Shown here in pieces: positions 35,536-44,248 of a DNA stretch of 64,000 nt. Both the position numbers and the translations under genes were made by a program. The stretch is from Hyphomicrobiales bacterium (GTDB lineage Bacteria > Pseudomonadota > Alphaproteobacteria > Rhizobiales > Beijerinckiaceae). The notes beneath the pieces were generated by a model that saw only the letters and a program-made list of their open reading frames with translations, made no database searches and was not told the origin of the DNA. The stretch covers positions 744,001 through 808,000 of the forward strand of contig JAIXYZ010000013.1 of assembly GCA_027489955.1 (NCBI GenBank), in the 5' to 3' direction. The stretch's first letter is position 1; the number at the start of each line of letters is the position of its first letter.

Positions 35536-35560
35536 GGGCGGAGCGCGCCGCGTTCCGCCC
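35536..35560 (+). other. Intercistronic stem-loop after the binding-protein gene
   Basis: GGGCGGAGCG pairs with CGTTCCGCCC (one G-U pair) around a 5-base loop. A mutually exclusive 9-bp pairing of GGCGGAGCG (35537-35545) with CGCTCCGCC (35561-35569) is also possible. There is no T-run directly after, so it may protect or attenuate the transcript between binding protein and permease. Confidence 0.6.
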
Positions 35561-35607
35561 CGCTCCGCCGGGTTTTCGGCCCTGATACGCGGGCCTCGAG
35601 GCATCCC

Positions 35608-36486
35608 ATGTCAGAACTGATTGCATATCTGATCGTCGGCATCGCGACCGGATCGATCTATGCGCTGGCCGCGATCGGCTTCACGCTGGTCTGGCAGACG
35701 TCGCAGACGATCAACTTCGCACAGGGCGAGTTCGTGATGCTGCCGGCGATCCTGGTCCTCCTGGCGGTCAAGCTGCTGGGCGTGCCGATCCCCGTGGCGC
35801 TGCTGCTGGGCGCCGTCGCGTTCGTCCTGCTCTTCGGGGTCGGCTTCAAGCGCTTCGTGGTGGACCCCATGCTCCCGCACGGCGTCCTGCCGCTGGCGAT
35901 CGCCACGATGGCCTTGGCGATCATCATGAAGGAAGGCGCCAAGGACGGGTTCTCCGCGGAGGCCCAGAGCTTTCCCTCGCCGTTTCCGTCCGACGCGATC
36001 CAGATCCTGGGGACCGCGATCTCCCTCCAGTTCGTCATGACCATCGTCGTGGCGTTCGCCACGATCGCCGCCCTGCAGTGGTTCGTCACCCGCACCCGCA
36101 CGGGCCGACAGATGCAGGCGTCCGCGCAGAACCCGACGGTCGCGCGGATCTTGGGCATTCCGGTCGAGCGCATGGTCATGCTGACCTTCGTGATCAACGC
36201 GGCGCTGGCGGCGCTCGCCTCCTTCCTGATCTCGCCGATCTACCTGGCCAAGTTCTCAAACGGCGAGACGATCGGCCTGTTCGCCTTCATCGCGGCCATC
36301 GTCGGCGGGTTCAACCAGGTTCGCGGAGCGCTGCTCGGCGGGATCCTCGTCGGCATCTTCGACAGTCTCGCAGCGGCCTATGTCTCGACGTCCTATCGGC
36401 TCGCGGTCCCGCTGGCGCTCCTGGTCGTCATCATTCTGGTGAAGCCCGAAGGCCTGCTCGGGCGCAAGGAGGAGCGGCACGTATGA
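35608..36486 (+). CDS. livH: HAAT ABC transporter permease, LivH type
   Basis: Inner-membrane permease subunit, 292 residues, about eight hydrophobic helices. It opens with the LivH hallmark (AYLIVGIATGSIYALAAIGFTLVWQTSQTINFAQGE) and contains the NPTVARILGI coupling-helix region. Its stop overlaps the livM start (ATGA). Works with the next permease and two ATPases as one importer. Confidence 0.94.
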   Translation: MSELIAYLIVGIATGSIYALAAIGFTLVWQTSQTINFAQGEFVMLPAILVLLAVKLLGVPIPVALLLGAVAFVLLFGVGFKRFVVDPMLPHGVLPLAIATMALAIIMKEGAKDGFSAEAQSFPSPFPSDAIQILGTAISLQFVMTIVVAFATIAALQWFVTRTRTGRQMQASAQNPTVARILGIPVERMVMLTFVINAALAALASFLISPIYLAKFSNGETIGLFAFIAAIVGGFNQVRGALLGGILVGIFDSLAAAYVSTSYRLAVPLALLVVIILVKPEGLLGRKEERHV

Positions 36487-37496
36487 ATGCCCGAACCGAT
36501 TTCGCCGCAGTCGGGCAGGGGGCGCCGCGCCGCGCGCTCTCGCGCATCGACCCCGCGCTCGTCAGCATCGTCCTGGCCGCCGCAATCCTCTGGTTCGCCC
36601 CTGTCGGCATGGGGCGGTACGGCACCTACGTCCTCACGCTCTGGCTGGTGATGGCGATCGCCGTCATGGGGCTGAACCTGACCTTGGGCGTCGCCGGGCT
36701 GAAGTCGCTGGCGCAGGCCGCCTTCATGGGCATCGGCGCGTACACGGTCGGCATCCTGACGGCAAAGGCCGGGATGTCCTGGTACCCCGCCTTCGCCATC
36801 GCGACGCTGGCGACCTTCGCCATGGGCATCGTGGTGGGTTTCCCCGCCCTGCGCGTGCGGGCGCATTACCTTGCGTTCGTCACGCTGGCCTTCACGTCCC
36901 TCGTCTGGCTGGTCCTGCGCAACGAGGAATGGCTGACGGGCGGAACGTTCGGCCTGTCCAACATTCCCCGGCCGACCCTGTTTGGAGCGCGGCTGGACGA
37001 TGCCCTGTCCTTCCATCGCTTCGTCGTTGTCGTCACCATGATCCTGACCCTGGCGATCTGGTGGCTCCTGCGCAGCCCCTGGGGCCGGGCTTTCCTCGCC
37101 CTGCGGGAAAATCCCGTCCGCGCCGCCAGCCTCGGCGTCGACGTCCGGGCCTATACGCTACTCGCTTTCGCCATCGGCTCGGCCTATGGCGGCATGGCCG
37201 GCGCGCTCTACGCCCCGCTGGTCGAATTCATCGACCCGTCGCCCTTTGCCATCTCGGCCTCCTTCTTCCTCCTGCTCATGGTGGTCGCCGGCGGGTCCGG
37301 ATACCTCTTTGGGCCGTTCGTCGGCGCGCTGCTCGGCGTCGTGCTTCCCGAATGGCTGCGGTTCACGGGCGGGCTGTACCTCATCATCTTCGCCGCGATC
37401 GTGCTCCTGCTGCTGATCGCCTGCCCGAAGGGCGTGCTGGGGCTCGCCGAAATGCTGTGGGCGCGGGCGGCACGGCTCGTCAGGAGGACGCCATGA
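36483..37496 (+). CDS. livM: HAAT ABC transporter permease, LivM type
   Basis: Second inner-membrane permease, 337 residues, with 8-10 hydrophobic helices and the LivM signature NLTLGVAGLKSLAQAAFMGIGAY. A coupling-helix sequence (RENPVRAASLGVDV) is present. ATG 36483 overlaps the livH stop and the gene's own stop overlaps the livG start; both are ATGA junctions that indicate coupling. Confidence 0.94.
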   Translation: MNARTDFAAVGQGAPRRALSRIDPALVSIVLAAAILWFAPVGMGRYGTYVLTLWLVMAIAVMGLNLTLGVAGLKSLAQAAFMGIGAYTVGILTAKAGMSWYPAFAIATLATFAMGIVVGFPALRVRAHYLAFVTLAFTSLVWLVLRNEEWLTGGTFGLSNIPRPTLFGARLDDALSFHRFVVVVTMILTLAIWWLLRSPWGRAFLALRENPVRAASLGVDVRAYTLLAFAIGSAYGGMAGALYAPLVEFIDPSPFAISASFFLLLMVVAGGSGYLFGPFVGALLGVVLPEWLRFTGGLYLIIFAAIVLLLLIACPKGVLGLAEMLWARAARLVRRTP

Positions 37497-38251
37497 ACGC
37501 GGTCGCCGGAAACGCGGTGCTCGAAGTCTCGGGGCTCGAAAAGCACTTCGGCGGCATCAAGGCCGTGCGCGGCGTCAGCTTCTCCGTCCGCAAGGGGGAG
37601 ATCCTGGGCATCATCGGACCCAACGGTTGCGGCAAGTCCACGCTGTTCAACTGCATACTCGGACAATTGGCGCCCAGCGCCGGCACGGTGCGGCTGAACG
37701 GCGAGGACGTGACGGGATTGCGCCCGTCCGACCTGAACCGGCGAGGCGTCGGCCGGACGTTCCAGCTCCTGCAGGTCTTCCCGGACCTGACCGTGCGCGA
37801 GAACCTCGTTCTCGCGGGCCAGGAGCACCACGGGACCATGATGGGGCGCCTTTTCGGTCCGCGCGACGCCGGTCTTTCCGACGCGGCCGACCGGATGATC
37901 GGGTTCTTCAAGCTCGATCACCTCGCCGATGCGAAGGCCGGCGGCCTGTCCTACGGCCAGCAGAAGCTGCTGGACGCCGCGATGGCGTTCATGGGCGGCC
38001 CCCAGATCGTCCTGCTCGACGAGCCGGCAGGCGGCGTCAACCTGACGATGCTGGCGAGCCTCAAGGACCGCCTGCGGGCCATGAACGACGAGCTCGGCGC
38101 CACGTTCGTGGTCATCGAGCACAACATGGAGTTCGTCATGAGCCTTTGCACGCGCGTGATCGTGCTGGCCGAAGGGAAGGTCCTGGCCGAGGGCACGCCG
38201 GCCGAGGTGCGCGCCGACCCCGCGGTGATGGAGGCATATCTTGGCCACTGA
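37493..38251 (+). CDS. livG: HAAT ABC transporter ATP-binding protein, LivG type
   Basis: Cytosolic ATPase, 252 residues. Walker A is GPNGCGKST, with a Q-loop (RTFQ), signature LSYGQQ and Walker B IVLLDEP followed by AGGVN, which is characteristic of LivG. The C-terminus EAYLGH is also LivG-like. It overlaps livM by 4 bp and livF by 11 bp. Confidence 0.95.
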   Translation: MNAVAGNAVLEVSGLEKHFGGIKAVRGVSFSVRKGEILGIIGPNGCGKSTLFNCILGQLAPSAGTVRLNGEDVTGLRPSDLNRRGVGRTFQLLQVFPDLTVRENLVLAGQEHHGTMMGRLFGPRDAGLSDAADRMIGFFKLDHLADAKAGGLSYGQQKLLDAAMAFMGGPQIVLLDEPAGGVNLTMLASLKDRLRAMNDELGATFVVIEHNMEFVMSLCTRVIVLAEGKVLAEGTPAEVRADPAVMEAYLGH

Positions 38252-39005
38252 TCCGGCATCCCCGGCGACGGACGCGCCGATCCTGGAAATGCAGGACGTC
38301 GTTGGCGGCTACGGCCGCATGACGATCCTCAACGGCACGACCTTCGCCGTCCGTCGCGGGACGATCACGACGGTCATCGGTCCCAACGGCGCGGGCAAGT
38401 CCACCTGCTTCAAGGCGGTCTTCGGGCTCCTGCCGCTGCGCTCGGGCCGCATCCGGTTCAACGGCACCGACGTGACCGGCTGGACCCCGCGGCGCCTGCT
38501 GGAAGCGGGGATCGTGTACATCCCGCAGGGGCGCAACATCTTTCCCGAACTGTCCGTGCGCCATAACCTTGAGTTCGGCGCCGTCGCGGCCGGCCCTCAC
38601 ATCAAGGACATGCCGGCACGGATCGAAGCGGCGCTCGACCGCTTTCCCTCGCTGCGCGAGAAAGCCGACGTGCAGGCCTCGACCCTCTCCGGCGGGCAGC
38701 AGAAGCAGCTGGAGATCATGCGCGGGCTCCTGCTCGACCCGTCCCTCATCCTCATCGACGAGCCGTCGATCGGCCTGTCTCCGATGCTCGTCCAGGAAAC
38801 GTTCGGCATCCTGCGCGAATTGCGGGATCGCGGCGTCACCATCCTGATGGTGGAGCAGAACGCCCGCTCGGCCCTGGAAATCTCCGACGAGGGTCTCGTT
38901 CTCGAACTGGGCCAGGCGAGGCTCCAGGGACCGGCTCGGGACATCCTCGATGATCCGCGCGTGGCGCAGCTCTTCCTGGGCGGCGCCATGCAACCCGCCG
39001 CATGA
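38241..39005 (+). CDS. livF: HAAT ABC transporter ATP-binding protein, LivF type
   Basis: Second cytosolic ATPase, 254 residues. Walker A is GPNGAGKST, with the LivF-type YIPQGRNIFPELSV Q-loop region, signature LSGGQQ and Walker B LILIDEPSIGLSP. The start is TTG 38241, set by GGAGG six bases upstream and overlapping livG; the same arrangement recurs at the second livF. It ends in an ATGA overlap with the dehydratase gene, which ties the importer to that enzyme. Confidence 0.93.
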   Translation: MATDPASPATDAPILEMQDVVGGYGRMTILNGTTFAVRRGTITTVIGPNGAGKSTCFKAVFGLLPLRSGRIRFNGTDVTGWTPRRLLEAGIVYIPQGRNIFPELSVRHNLEFGAVAAGPHIKDMPARIEAALDRFPSLREKADVQASTLSGGQQKQLEIMRGLLLDPSLILIDEPSIGLSPMLVQETFGILRELRDRGVTILMVEQNARSALEISDEGLVLELGQARLQGPARDILDDPRVAQLFLGGAMQPAA

Positions 39006-40927
39006 CCGCCCCGGCCGCCGCGGGGCGTCGCCCGACCTCGATCGCGACGGTGTCGCTGTCGGGCGACCTGGCGCAGAAGCTGGAGGCGATCGCCGCCGCG
39101 GGCTTCGACGCGGTCGAGATCTTCGATACCGACCTCCTGACCTTCGGCGGACAGGCGCGGGACGTGGGGCGGGCGGCGGCGGCGCTCGGGCTGCGGATCG
39201 CGGCCCTGCAGCCTTTCCGGGACTATGAGGGGCTTCCCGAACCGGACCGCGCCCGCGCGCTTGCACGGGCCAGCCGCAAGTTCGACCTGATGCAGGAACT
39301 GGGGACCGACCTGCTGCTCGTCTGCTCTTCAGTGTCGCCGGCCGCCCTTGGCGGCCTCGACCGCGCCGCCGAGGATTTCTGCCGGCTCGGCGATCTGGCG
39401 GCCGAGCGGGGCTTGCGCGTCGGTTACGAGGCCCTGGCGTGGGGGCGCTACGTCAACGATTATCGCGACGCCTGGGAGGTCGTCCGCCGCGCCGGCCATC
39501 CGGCGGTCGGCCTGATCCTGGACTCGTTTCACGCAGCGGCGCGCAACTCGCCGCTCGATCCGATCCGGGCCATCCCCGGCGAGCGGATCTTCCTCGTCCA
39601 GCTGGCTGACGCACCGCGCCTGCAGATGGACCTTCTGACGTGGAGCCGCCATTTCCGCTGCTTTCCGGGGCAGGGCGAGCTCCCCGTTACGGCATTCGTG
39701 GAGGCTGTCGACGCCACGGGCTATTCCGGGCCATTCTCCCTGGAGATCTTCAACGATCAGTTCAGGGCCGGTCCGCCGGAAGCGACCGCGCGCGACGGAT
39801 TGCGTTCGCTGATCCATCTGGACGACCAGGCGCGCCGGGCGGAGGGCAGGGCGCCCCTGCTGCCGGCCCGGGCACCGATCGCCCGGGTCGAGTTCGTGGA
39901 GTTCGCCGTCGATGCCGAAGCCGGGGGCGAACTGAGCCGCCTCTTCTCGGCGCTCGGCTTCGACCATGTCGGCGACCATCACGAGAAGGCGGTCAGCCGA
40001 TGGCGCCAGGGCGCCATCAACCTCGTGATCAACACCGAGAGCGATGGCTTCGCGCATTCCCACGCGATCCTTCACGGGTCGGGCGTCTGCGCCCTCGGGC
40101 TTGCCGTTCCGGATGTCGACGCCGCCATGGCCCGGGCCGCGGGCCTGCGCGCGACGACCTTCCACCAGCCCGCCGAGCCTGCCGGCATCCCGCTGCCCGC
40201 CATCCGCGGCGTGGGCGGGAGCCTCCTGTATTTTCTCGACGCGGAACGATGCGACGAGGTGTGGGACCGCGATTTCCGCCCCGTCGACGCGGCGACTCCG
40301 CCGGGCCGGGCGGTGGGCCTGACCCATATCGATCACGTCTCCCAGTCGATGTCCTACGAGGAGATGCTGTCCTGGATCCTGGCCTACACGTCGCTCTTCA
40401 CGATCCAGCGCCTGCCGCAGGCCAACGTCGTGGACCCGGCCGGGCTCGTGCTGAGCCAGCCGCTGGTCGATCCGGCAAGCGACGTGCGCCTCGTCCTCAA
40501 CGCCACGCAGGCGCAGCGGACCCTGTCCGCCCGCTTCATCTCCGAGCATCTGGGCTCAGGCGTTCAGCACGTGGCGTTCGCCACGAGTGACATCTTCGCG
40601 TCGGTCGCCCGGATGGAGGCGAACGGCGTGAAGCCGCTGGCCATCCCCGACACCTATTACCGCGACCTGGAAGCCCGTTTCGATCTCGATGCCGAGCTGA
40701 TGGCACGGCTGCGTCGCGGCAATGTGCTCTACGACAGGGACGAAGGCGGCGAATTCTTCCACGTCTACTCCCACGTCTTCGACCGACGGTTCTTCTTTGA
40801 GGTGGTCCAGCGGGCTGGATCGCAAGGCTTCGGCGCCGCGAACGCGCCGGTGCGCCTGGCGGCGCAGACCCGCGAAATCGGGCCCTATACGCTGCCCCGG
40901 GATGCGGCGCCCCATCTGCGCCTCTGA
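39002..40927 (+). CDS. quiC1: 3-Dehydroshikimate dehydratase (QuiC1-type), fused to an HPPD-like domain
   Basis: Dehydrates 3-dehydroshikimate to protocatechuate. The 641-residue protein has an N-terminal TIM barrel (about 10-275) with candidate metal ligands Glu143 (GYEALAW), Asp174 and His177 (LILDSFH), and Glu248 (SLEIF). The C-terminal half (about 295-635) is a 4-hydroxyphenylpyruvate-dioxygenase-like fold in which the iron triad appears intact: His445 (THIDHVS), His523 (GVQHVAF) and Glu600 (FFFEVV). In characterised QuiC1 the dehydratase activity lies in the N-terminal domain. Translationally coupled to livF. No protocatechuate dioxygenase gene is in the window, so the ring-cleavage step is encoded elsewhere. 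Confidence 0.88.
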   Translation: MTAPAAAGRRPTSIATVSLSGDLAQKLEAIAAAGFDAVEIFDTDLLTFGGQARDVGRAAAALGLRIAALQPFRDYEGLPEPDRARALARASRKFDLMQELGTDLLLVCSSVSPAALGGLDRAAEDFCRLGDLAAERGLRVGYEALAWGRYVNDYRDAWEVVRRAGHPAVGLILDSFHAAARNSPLDPIRAIPGERIFLVQLADAPRLQMDLLTWSRHFRCFPGQGELPVTAFVEAVDATGYSGPFSLEIFNDQFRAGPPEATARDGLRSLIHLDDQARRAEGRAPLLPARAPIARVEFVEFAVDAEAGGELSRLFSALGFDHVGDHHEKAVSRWRQGAINLVINTESDGFAHSHAILHGSGVCALGLAVPDVDAAMARAAGLRATTFHQPAEPAGIPLPAIRGVGGSLLYFLDAERCDEVWDRDFRPVDAATPPGRAVGLTHIDHVSQSMSYEEMLSWILAYTSLFTIQRLPQANVVDPAGLVLSQPLVDPASDVRLVLNATQAQRTLSARFISEHLGSGVQHVAFATSDIFASVARMEANGVKPLAIPDTYYRDLEARFDLDAELMARLRRGNVLYDRDEGGEFFHVYSHVFDRRFFFEVVQRAGSQGFGAANAPVRLAAQTREIGPYTLPRDAAPHLRL

Positions 40928-40983
40928 GGCGCCCGGCAGTTTCACGCGGGCCGGCTCGCCACCTCCATCGCGGCACGAAGCGC

Positions 40984-41400
40984 TCAGGGCCCTGCCGCCT
41001 CACTCGCCCGCCCGGCCCTCTCCAGGGGAAACAGCGCGCGCAGGCCCGCATGGCGCAGCCACAGTCCGCCCCACATGAACAGGCCGAGATAGACGCTGAA
41101 GAGAATGTGGGAGAAGAGCGGACTGCCGGCCCGGATCTGCGTGGCCATGGCGCCGCCGAGCAGCCCGGTCATGAGGACCGCGCCGAGCATGCGGGTCTGC
41201 GGGGCGAGATAGAGTACGAGGCATGCCAGCTCGATCAGCCCGATGCTGAAGGCATAGCCGACGGGCCAGCCCAGCATCGCCAGCGTCTCTTCCGCCACCG
41301 GCATGCCCAGGAGCTTTGGCGCGATCGAGGCGGCCGCCATGAACAAGGCAAACAGGGCCGTCAGGCCCCGTCCCGTCCAGATCGCAGCACGGGAGTTCAT
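40984..41400 (-). CDS. DoxX-family membrane protein
   Basis: Small inner-membrane protein, 138 residues, with four hydrophobic segments typical of DoxX/DoxX-like proteins (for example WTGRGLTALFALFMAAASIAP and LIELACLVLYLAP). Start ATG 41400 overlaps the cupin stop (ATGA). The biochemical role of most bacterial DoxX-like proteins is unknown. It forms a two-gene unit with the cupin and is probably controlled by the divergent MarR regulator. Confidence 0.8.
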   Translation of the reverse strand: MNSRAAIWTGRGLTALFALFMAAASIAPKLLGMPVAEETLAMLGWPVGYAFSIGLIELACLVLYLAPQTRMLGAVLMTGLLGGAMATQIRAGSPLFSHILFSVYLGLFMWGGLWLRHAGLRALFPLERAGRASEAAGP

Positions 41401-41759
41401 GGCCGTTCTCCGATGTGGCCGGGTGGCGTGAGGAAGACCTGCTGGATCGTGTCCCTCGGGTGGATGCACACCAGTTCCAGGCGTCCGTCGCCGACATTCT
41501 CGAACCGGTGCGGCACATGGGCGGGGCCGATCACCACATCGCCGCCGGACGCACGCTGGATCTCGTCGCCCACCGTGAACTCCGCCTCGCCGCGACGCAC
41601 GATCCATGTCTCGGCATAGGGGTGGACATGCAGGGGCGGACCCTGGCCCGGATCCGCATCGATCAGGAAGAACGACACCTCGCCGCCCATGTCCCTGCCT
41701 TCGAGCCGGACGGTGCGATTGCTCGCCCTTGGCAGCATGTCGGCGCGCAGGATGTTCAT
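41397..41759 (-). CDS. Small cupin-domain protein
   Basis: Single-domain cupin, 120 residues. The metal-site motif is visible in PPLHVHPYAETWIVRRGE (His-x-His...Glu) and the second motif in GPAHVPHRFENVGDG (His). Such proteins may be dioxygenases, isomerases or sensors; the reaction is not deducible. Its start is 154 bp from the MarR start, in a divergent arrangement. Confidence 0.8.
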   Translation of the reverse strand: MNILRADMLPRASNRTVRLEGRDMGGEVSFFLIDADPGQGPPLHVHPYAETWIVRRGEAEFTVGDEIQRASGGDVVIGPAHVPHRFENVGDGRLELVCIHPRDTIQQVFLTPPGHIGERP

Positions 41760-41782
41760 CGCGTCTCTCCGTTCGCTAAGCC

Positions 41783-41853
41783 GAGATATCTCGACGTGAA
41801 GATAATCATCCGCCGATGTCTTCGTGTCAAGATATCTATCTCGACATCGAGAC
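41783..41853. promoter_or_regulatory. Palindromic operators between the cupin and MarR genes
   Basis: Two related inverted repeats: CGAGATATCTCG (41783-41794, perfect) and TCTCGA-CA-TCGAGA (41840-41853, perfect arms). Both share GATATCT and ATCTCGAC(A/G)T words. The region is AT-richer than its surroundings. Placement and symmetry fit a dimeric MarR regulator controlling itself and the cupin-doxX pair (inference). Confidence 0.65.
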
Positions 41854-41913
41854 AGTTTTCAGCCAGCGGCTCGCGCTCTATGCTTCGCCGCATAGACCCA
41901 AGGGGCATCGCGC

Positions 41914-42474
41914 ATGGGCGGACGGCGAAACGCGGAGGACGAGACGGCGGCGGCCGCCGGTGCGCGCGATCATGTGGATCACCTGCGCGCGCTCTGGCGG
42001 CTGGAGCTGCCGGACGTCAACACGCAGCCCATGGCCATTCTCGGCCGCGCCAAGCGACTGTCGAACCTGGTAGCGCGAGGGATCGAGGAGACCTTCGCCG
42101 GCTTTGGCCTCGACCGCGGCGAATTCGACGTCATCGGCACGCTGCGCCGCTCCGGGCCGCCCTATCGCCTGACGCCGACGGACATGTACCGCACGCTCAT
42201 GCTCTCGTCGGGCGGGCTCACCCACCGGCTCGACAGGCTGGAAAAAGCCGGGCTCATCCGCCGGGAGAAATCGCCGAACGACGGGCGCAGCGTGGTCGTC
42301 TGTCTCACGCCGGAAGGGGCGGACCTCGCAGAGCGGGCATTTCGCGCGGACATGGACGCCGAGCTCGCGCATCTCGCACCCCTGGACGAGGGAGAGCGCG
42401 AGCAGCTCGCATCATTGCTTCGCAAGCTGCTCGCCGGGCTTGAACGAGACGGCCCGGCGCCTTCGGATCAGTAG
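41914..42474 (+). CDS. MarR-family transcriptional regulator
   Basis: Winged-helix regulator, 186 residues. The family core is visible: FDVIGTLRRSGPPYRLTPTDM, then the recognition helix SSGGLTHRLDRLEKAGLI and wing RREKSPNDGRSVVVCLT. Divergent from the cupin-doxX pair with palindromes in between. Its stop overlaps the convergent gamma-glutamyltranspeptidase stop by 7 bp. Confidence 0.92.
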   Translation: MGGRRNAEDETAAAAGARDHVDHLRALWRLELPDVNTQPMAILGRAKRLSNLVARGIEETFAGFGLDRGEFDVIGTLRRSGPPYRLTPTDMYRTLMLSSGGLTHRLDRLEKAGLIRREKSPNDGRSVVVCLTPEGADLAERAFRADMDAELAHLAPLDEGEREQLASLLRKLLAGLERDGPAPSDQ

Positions 42475-44069
42475 CCCAGGGCGACGCCGTCCTTGCGGTG
42501 GTCTGATGCGCCGTAGAGCGCGCCGCGTTCCCGGTCGATCATGATCGCCTGGCATCCGCCGATGGGCCCCGTCGCCCGGGCGACCGCATGGCCGCGCCGG
42601 GCAAGCTCGTCGGAGACTTGCGAGCCGAAGGCCGGCTCCAGGTCGAGCCGCCCGTCCACGGCGAAGCTGCGCGGAGCGTCGGACGCCGCCTGCGGATTGC
42701 GGCCCCGGTCCACGATCTGCGAGATCAGGCTCGCATGGCCGCAGGCCTGATAATGCCCGCCCATGACGCCGAAGCTCATCGTGCAGCGGCCGTTCTCCGA
42801 CATGAGGCCGGGAATGATCGTGTGCATCGGCCGCTTGCGCGGCGCGGCCGAATTCGGGTGGTCCTCGTCCAGCCGGAAGCTGATGCCGCGGTTCTGGAAC
42901 ATCACCCCCGTCCCGGGATCGTAGATGCCGGTGCCGAAGGACGCGAACAGCGAATTGATCAGCGAGACCGCGGTCAGGTCGCGGTCGACGACGCTGACAT
43001 ACACCGTGTCCTTGTGCTCGATCGCGTCGACCCAGTCCGGCGCGCGGGCATGGGCCAGGTCGATCGATGCGGCGGCCCGGGCGACGAACGCGTCCGAAAG
43101 AACGTCCTCGGAAGTAGCCGAAACCTCCGGATCGGCGATGCGGCCGTTGCGGACCGCGTAGGCGATCTTGGTGGCCTCGGCCAGGATGTGGATGCGGTCG
43201 GCTTCCGCGAGCGCGGGATCGGACAGGTCGAACCGCTCCAGGATACGCAGGATCAGGAGCGCGATGACGCCTTGGCCGTTGGGCGGGCATTCGTGGATCG
43301 TGCGGCCCCGGTAACCGGCCTGGATCGGCTCGATCCACATCGCCTCGTAGCGCTCGAAATCCTCCACCGCGTGAAGGCCGCCGAGCGCCCGCAGGCAGCG
43401 GACCATGCTCTGCGCCGCCTCGCCGCGATAGAAGGCCGCTTCGCCATGTTCGCCGATGGCCGCGAGCGTCCGTCCGAGGGCAGGGTGGTCGCGCCGGTCG
43501 CCGGCCTGGGGCGTGCTGCCGCCGGCCAGGAAGGCGGCGGCCGCGGCCGCGTTGTGGCGCAGCCGGTCTGCCTGGGCGGCCCAGTCCGCCGCGACGCGCG
43601 GCGTGATGCGGAAGCCGTCCCGGGCCGCCTGCACGGCAGGCTCCAGCACGCGGGCGAGCGGCAGATGGCCGTGGTCGCGCGACAGACGGCACCAGGCGGA
43701 GACGGCGCCGGGAATCGTCGCGGCGTGGGGCATGTGGTCCGTGATGGATGACACGCCAAGCCCCCGCAGGCGCTCCACGCCGAAATCCGCCGGCGACCAG
43801 CCGGACCCGTTGATGCCGAGCGGCGGGTGGCCGTCCTTCGCCAGGAGCGCGAAGCAATCCCCGCCGATGCCGGTCATGTGCGGTTCCACCACGCACTGCA
43901 TGGCGACCGCGGCGATGGCCGCGTCGACCGCGTTGCCGCCCTGGCGCAGGATGTCGAGCCCGGCCAGCGTGGCGTCCGGATGGGAGGTCGCGACCATGCC
44001 GCGATCGCCGACGGCGAGGGAACGCCCGGGTACGAAGAAGTCTCTCAGAAGGTCCACGCCGGCCACCAT
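42468..44069 (-). CDS. Gamma-glutamyltranspeptidase family protein (copy 1)
   Basis: Ntn-hydrolase that would cleave gamma-glutamyl bonds (glutathione or similar). The 533-residue precursor contains the expected autocleavage site: Thr355 in HKDTVYVSVVDRDLTAV, splitting large and small subunits. The N-terminal core has the family GGNAVDAAIAA and TGIGGDCF motifs. No signal peptide is obvious, so it may act in the cytosol like YwrD-type members. It is divergent from a glycine-riboswitch-controlled oxidase; cleavage of glutathione would eventually yield glycine (inference). The start at ATG 44069 lacks a good ribosome-binding site; an in-frame GTG follows at 44066. Confidence 0.88.
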   Translation of the reverse strand: MVAGVDLLRDFFVPGRSLAVGDRGMVATSHPDATLAGLDILRQGGNAVDAAIAAVAMQCVVEPHMTGIGGDCFALLAKDGHPPLGINGSGWSPADFGVERLRGLGVSSITDHMPHAATIPGAVSAWCRLSRDHGHLPLARVLEPAVQAARDGFRITPRVAADWAAQADRLRHNAAAAAAFLAGGSTPQAGDRRDHPALGRTLAAIGEHGEAAFYRGEAAQSMVRCLRALGGLHAVEDFERYEAMWIEPIQAGYRGRTIHECPPNGQGVIALLILRILERFDLSDPALAEADRIHILAEATKIAYAVRNGRIADPEVSATSEDVLSDAFVARAAASIDLAHARAPDWVDAIEHKDTVYVSVVDRDLTAVSLINSLFASFGTGIYDPGTGVMFQNRGISFRLDEDHPNSAAPRKRPMHTIIPGLMSENGRCTMSFGVMGGHYQACGHASLISQIVDRGRNPQAASDAPRSFAVDGRLDLEPAFGSQVSDELARRGHAVARATGPIGGCQAIMIDRERGALYGASDHRKDGVALGY

Positions 44070-44248
44070 TCAGGATGTTGCAAGATGTAGAACGACCACG
44101 ACCGGTCGTCGCATTATCAAAAGCGCACGATGTCATACTTGCAAGCGATAAATACTCGCAAGTGTTTTGCATAGAGACACAATAGAGACAGTAATTCCGC
44201 TTGCTATTGTTTCAGGGCGTGCGATAGTGGCTTTGTCCGCTGCAGGTA
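44070..44248. other. Divergent regulatory region upstream of the glycine riboswitch
   Basis: No gene. It contains the palindrome ACGACCGGTCGT (44098-44109), an inverted repeat ACTTGC/GCAAGT (44137-44163, 15-base centre) and the direct repeat ATAGAGACA twice (44171-44179 and 44182-44190, 11-bp period). A candidate promoter follows. Confidence 0.5.
44201..44228 (+). promoter_or_regulatory. Candidate promoter of the riboswitch-oxidase transcript
   Basis: TTGCTA (44201-44206), a 16-base spacer and GATAGT (44223-44228). Predicted start of transcription near 44235, just before the riboswitch. Match to the sigma70-type consensus is moderate. Confidence 0.45.
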
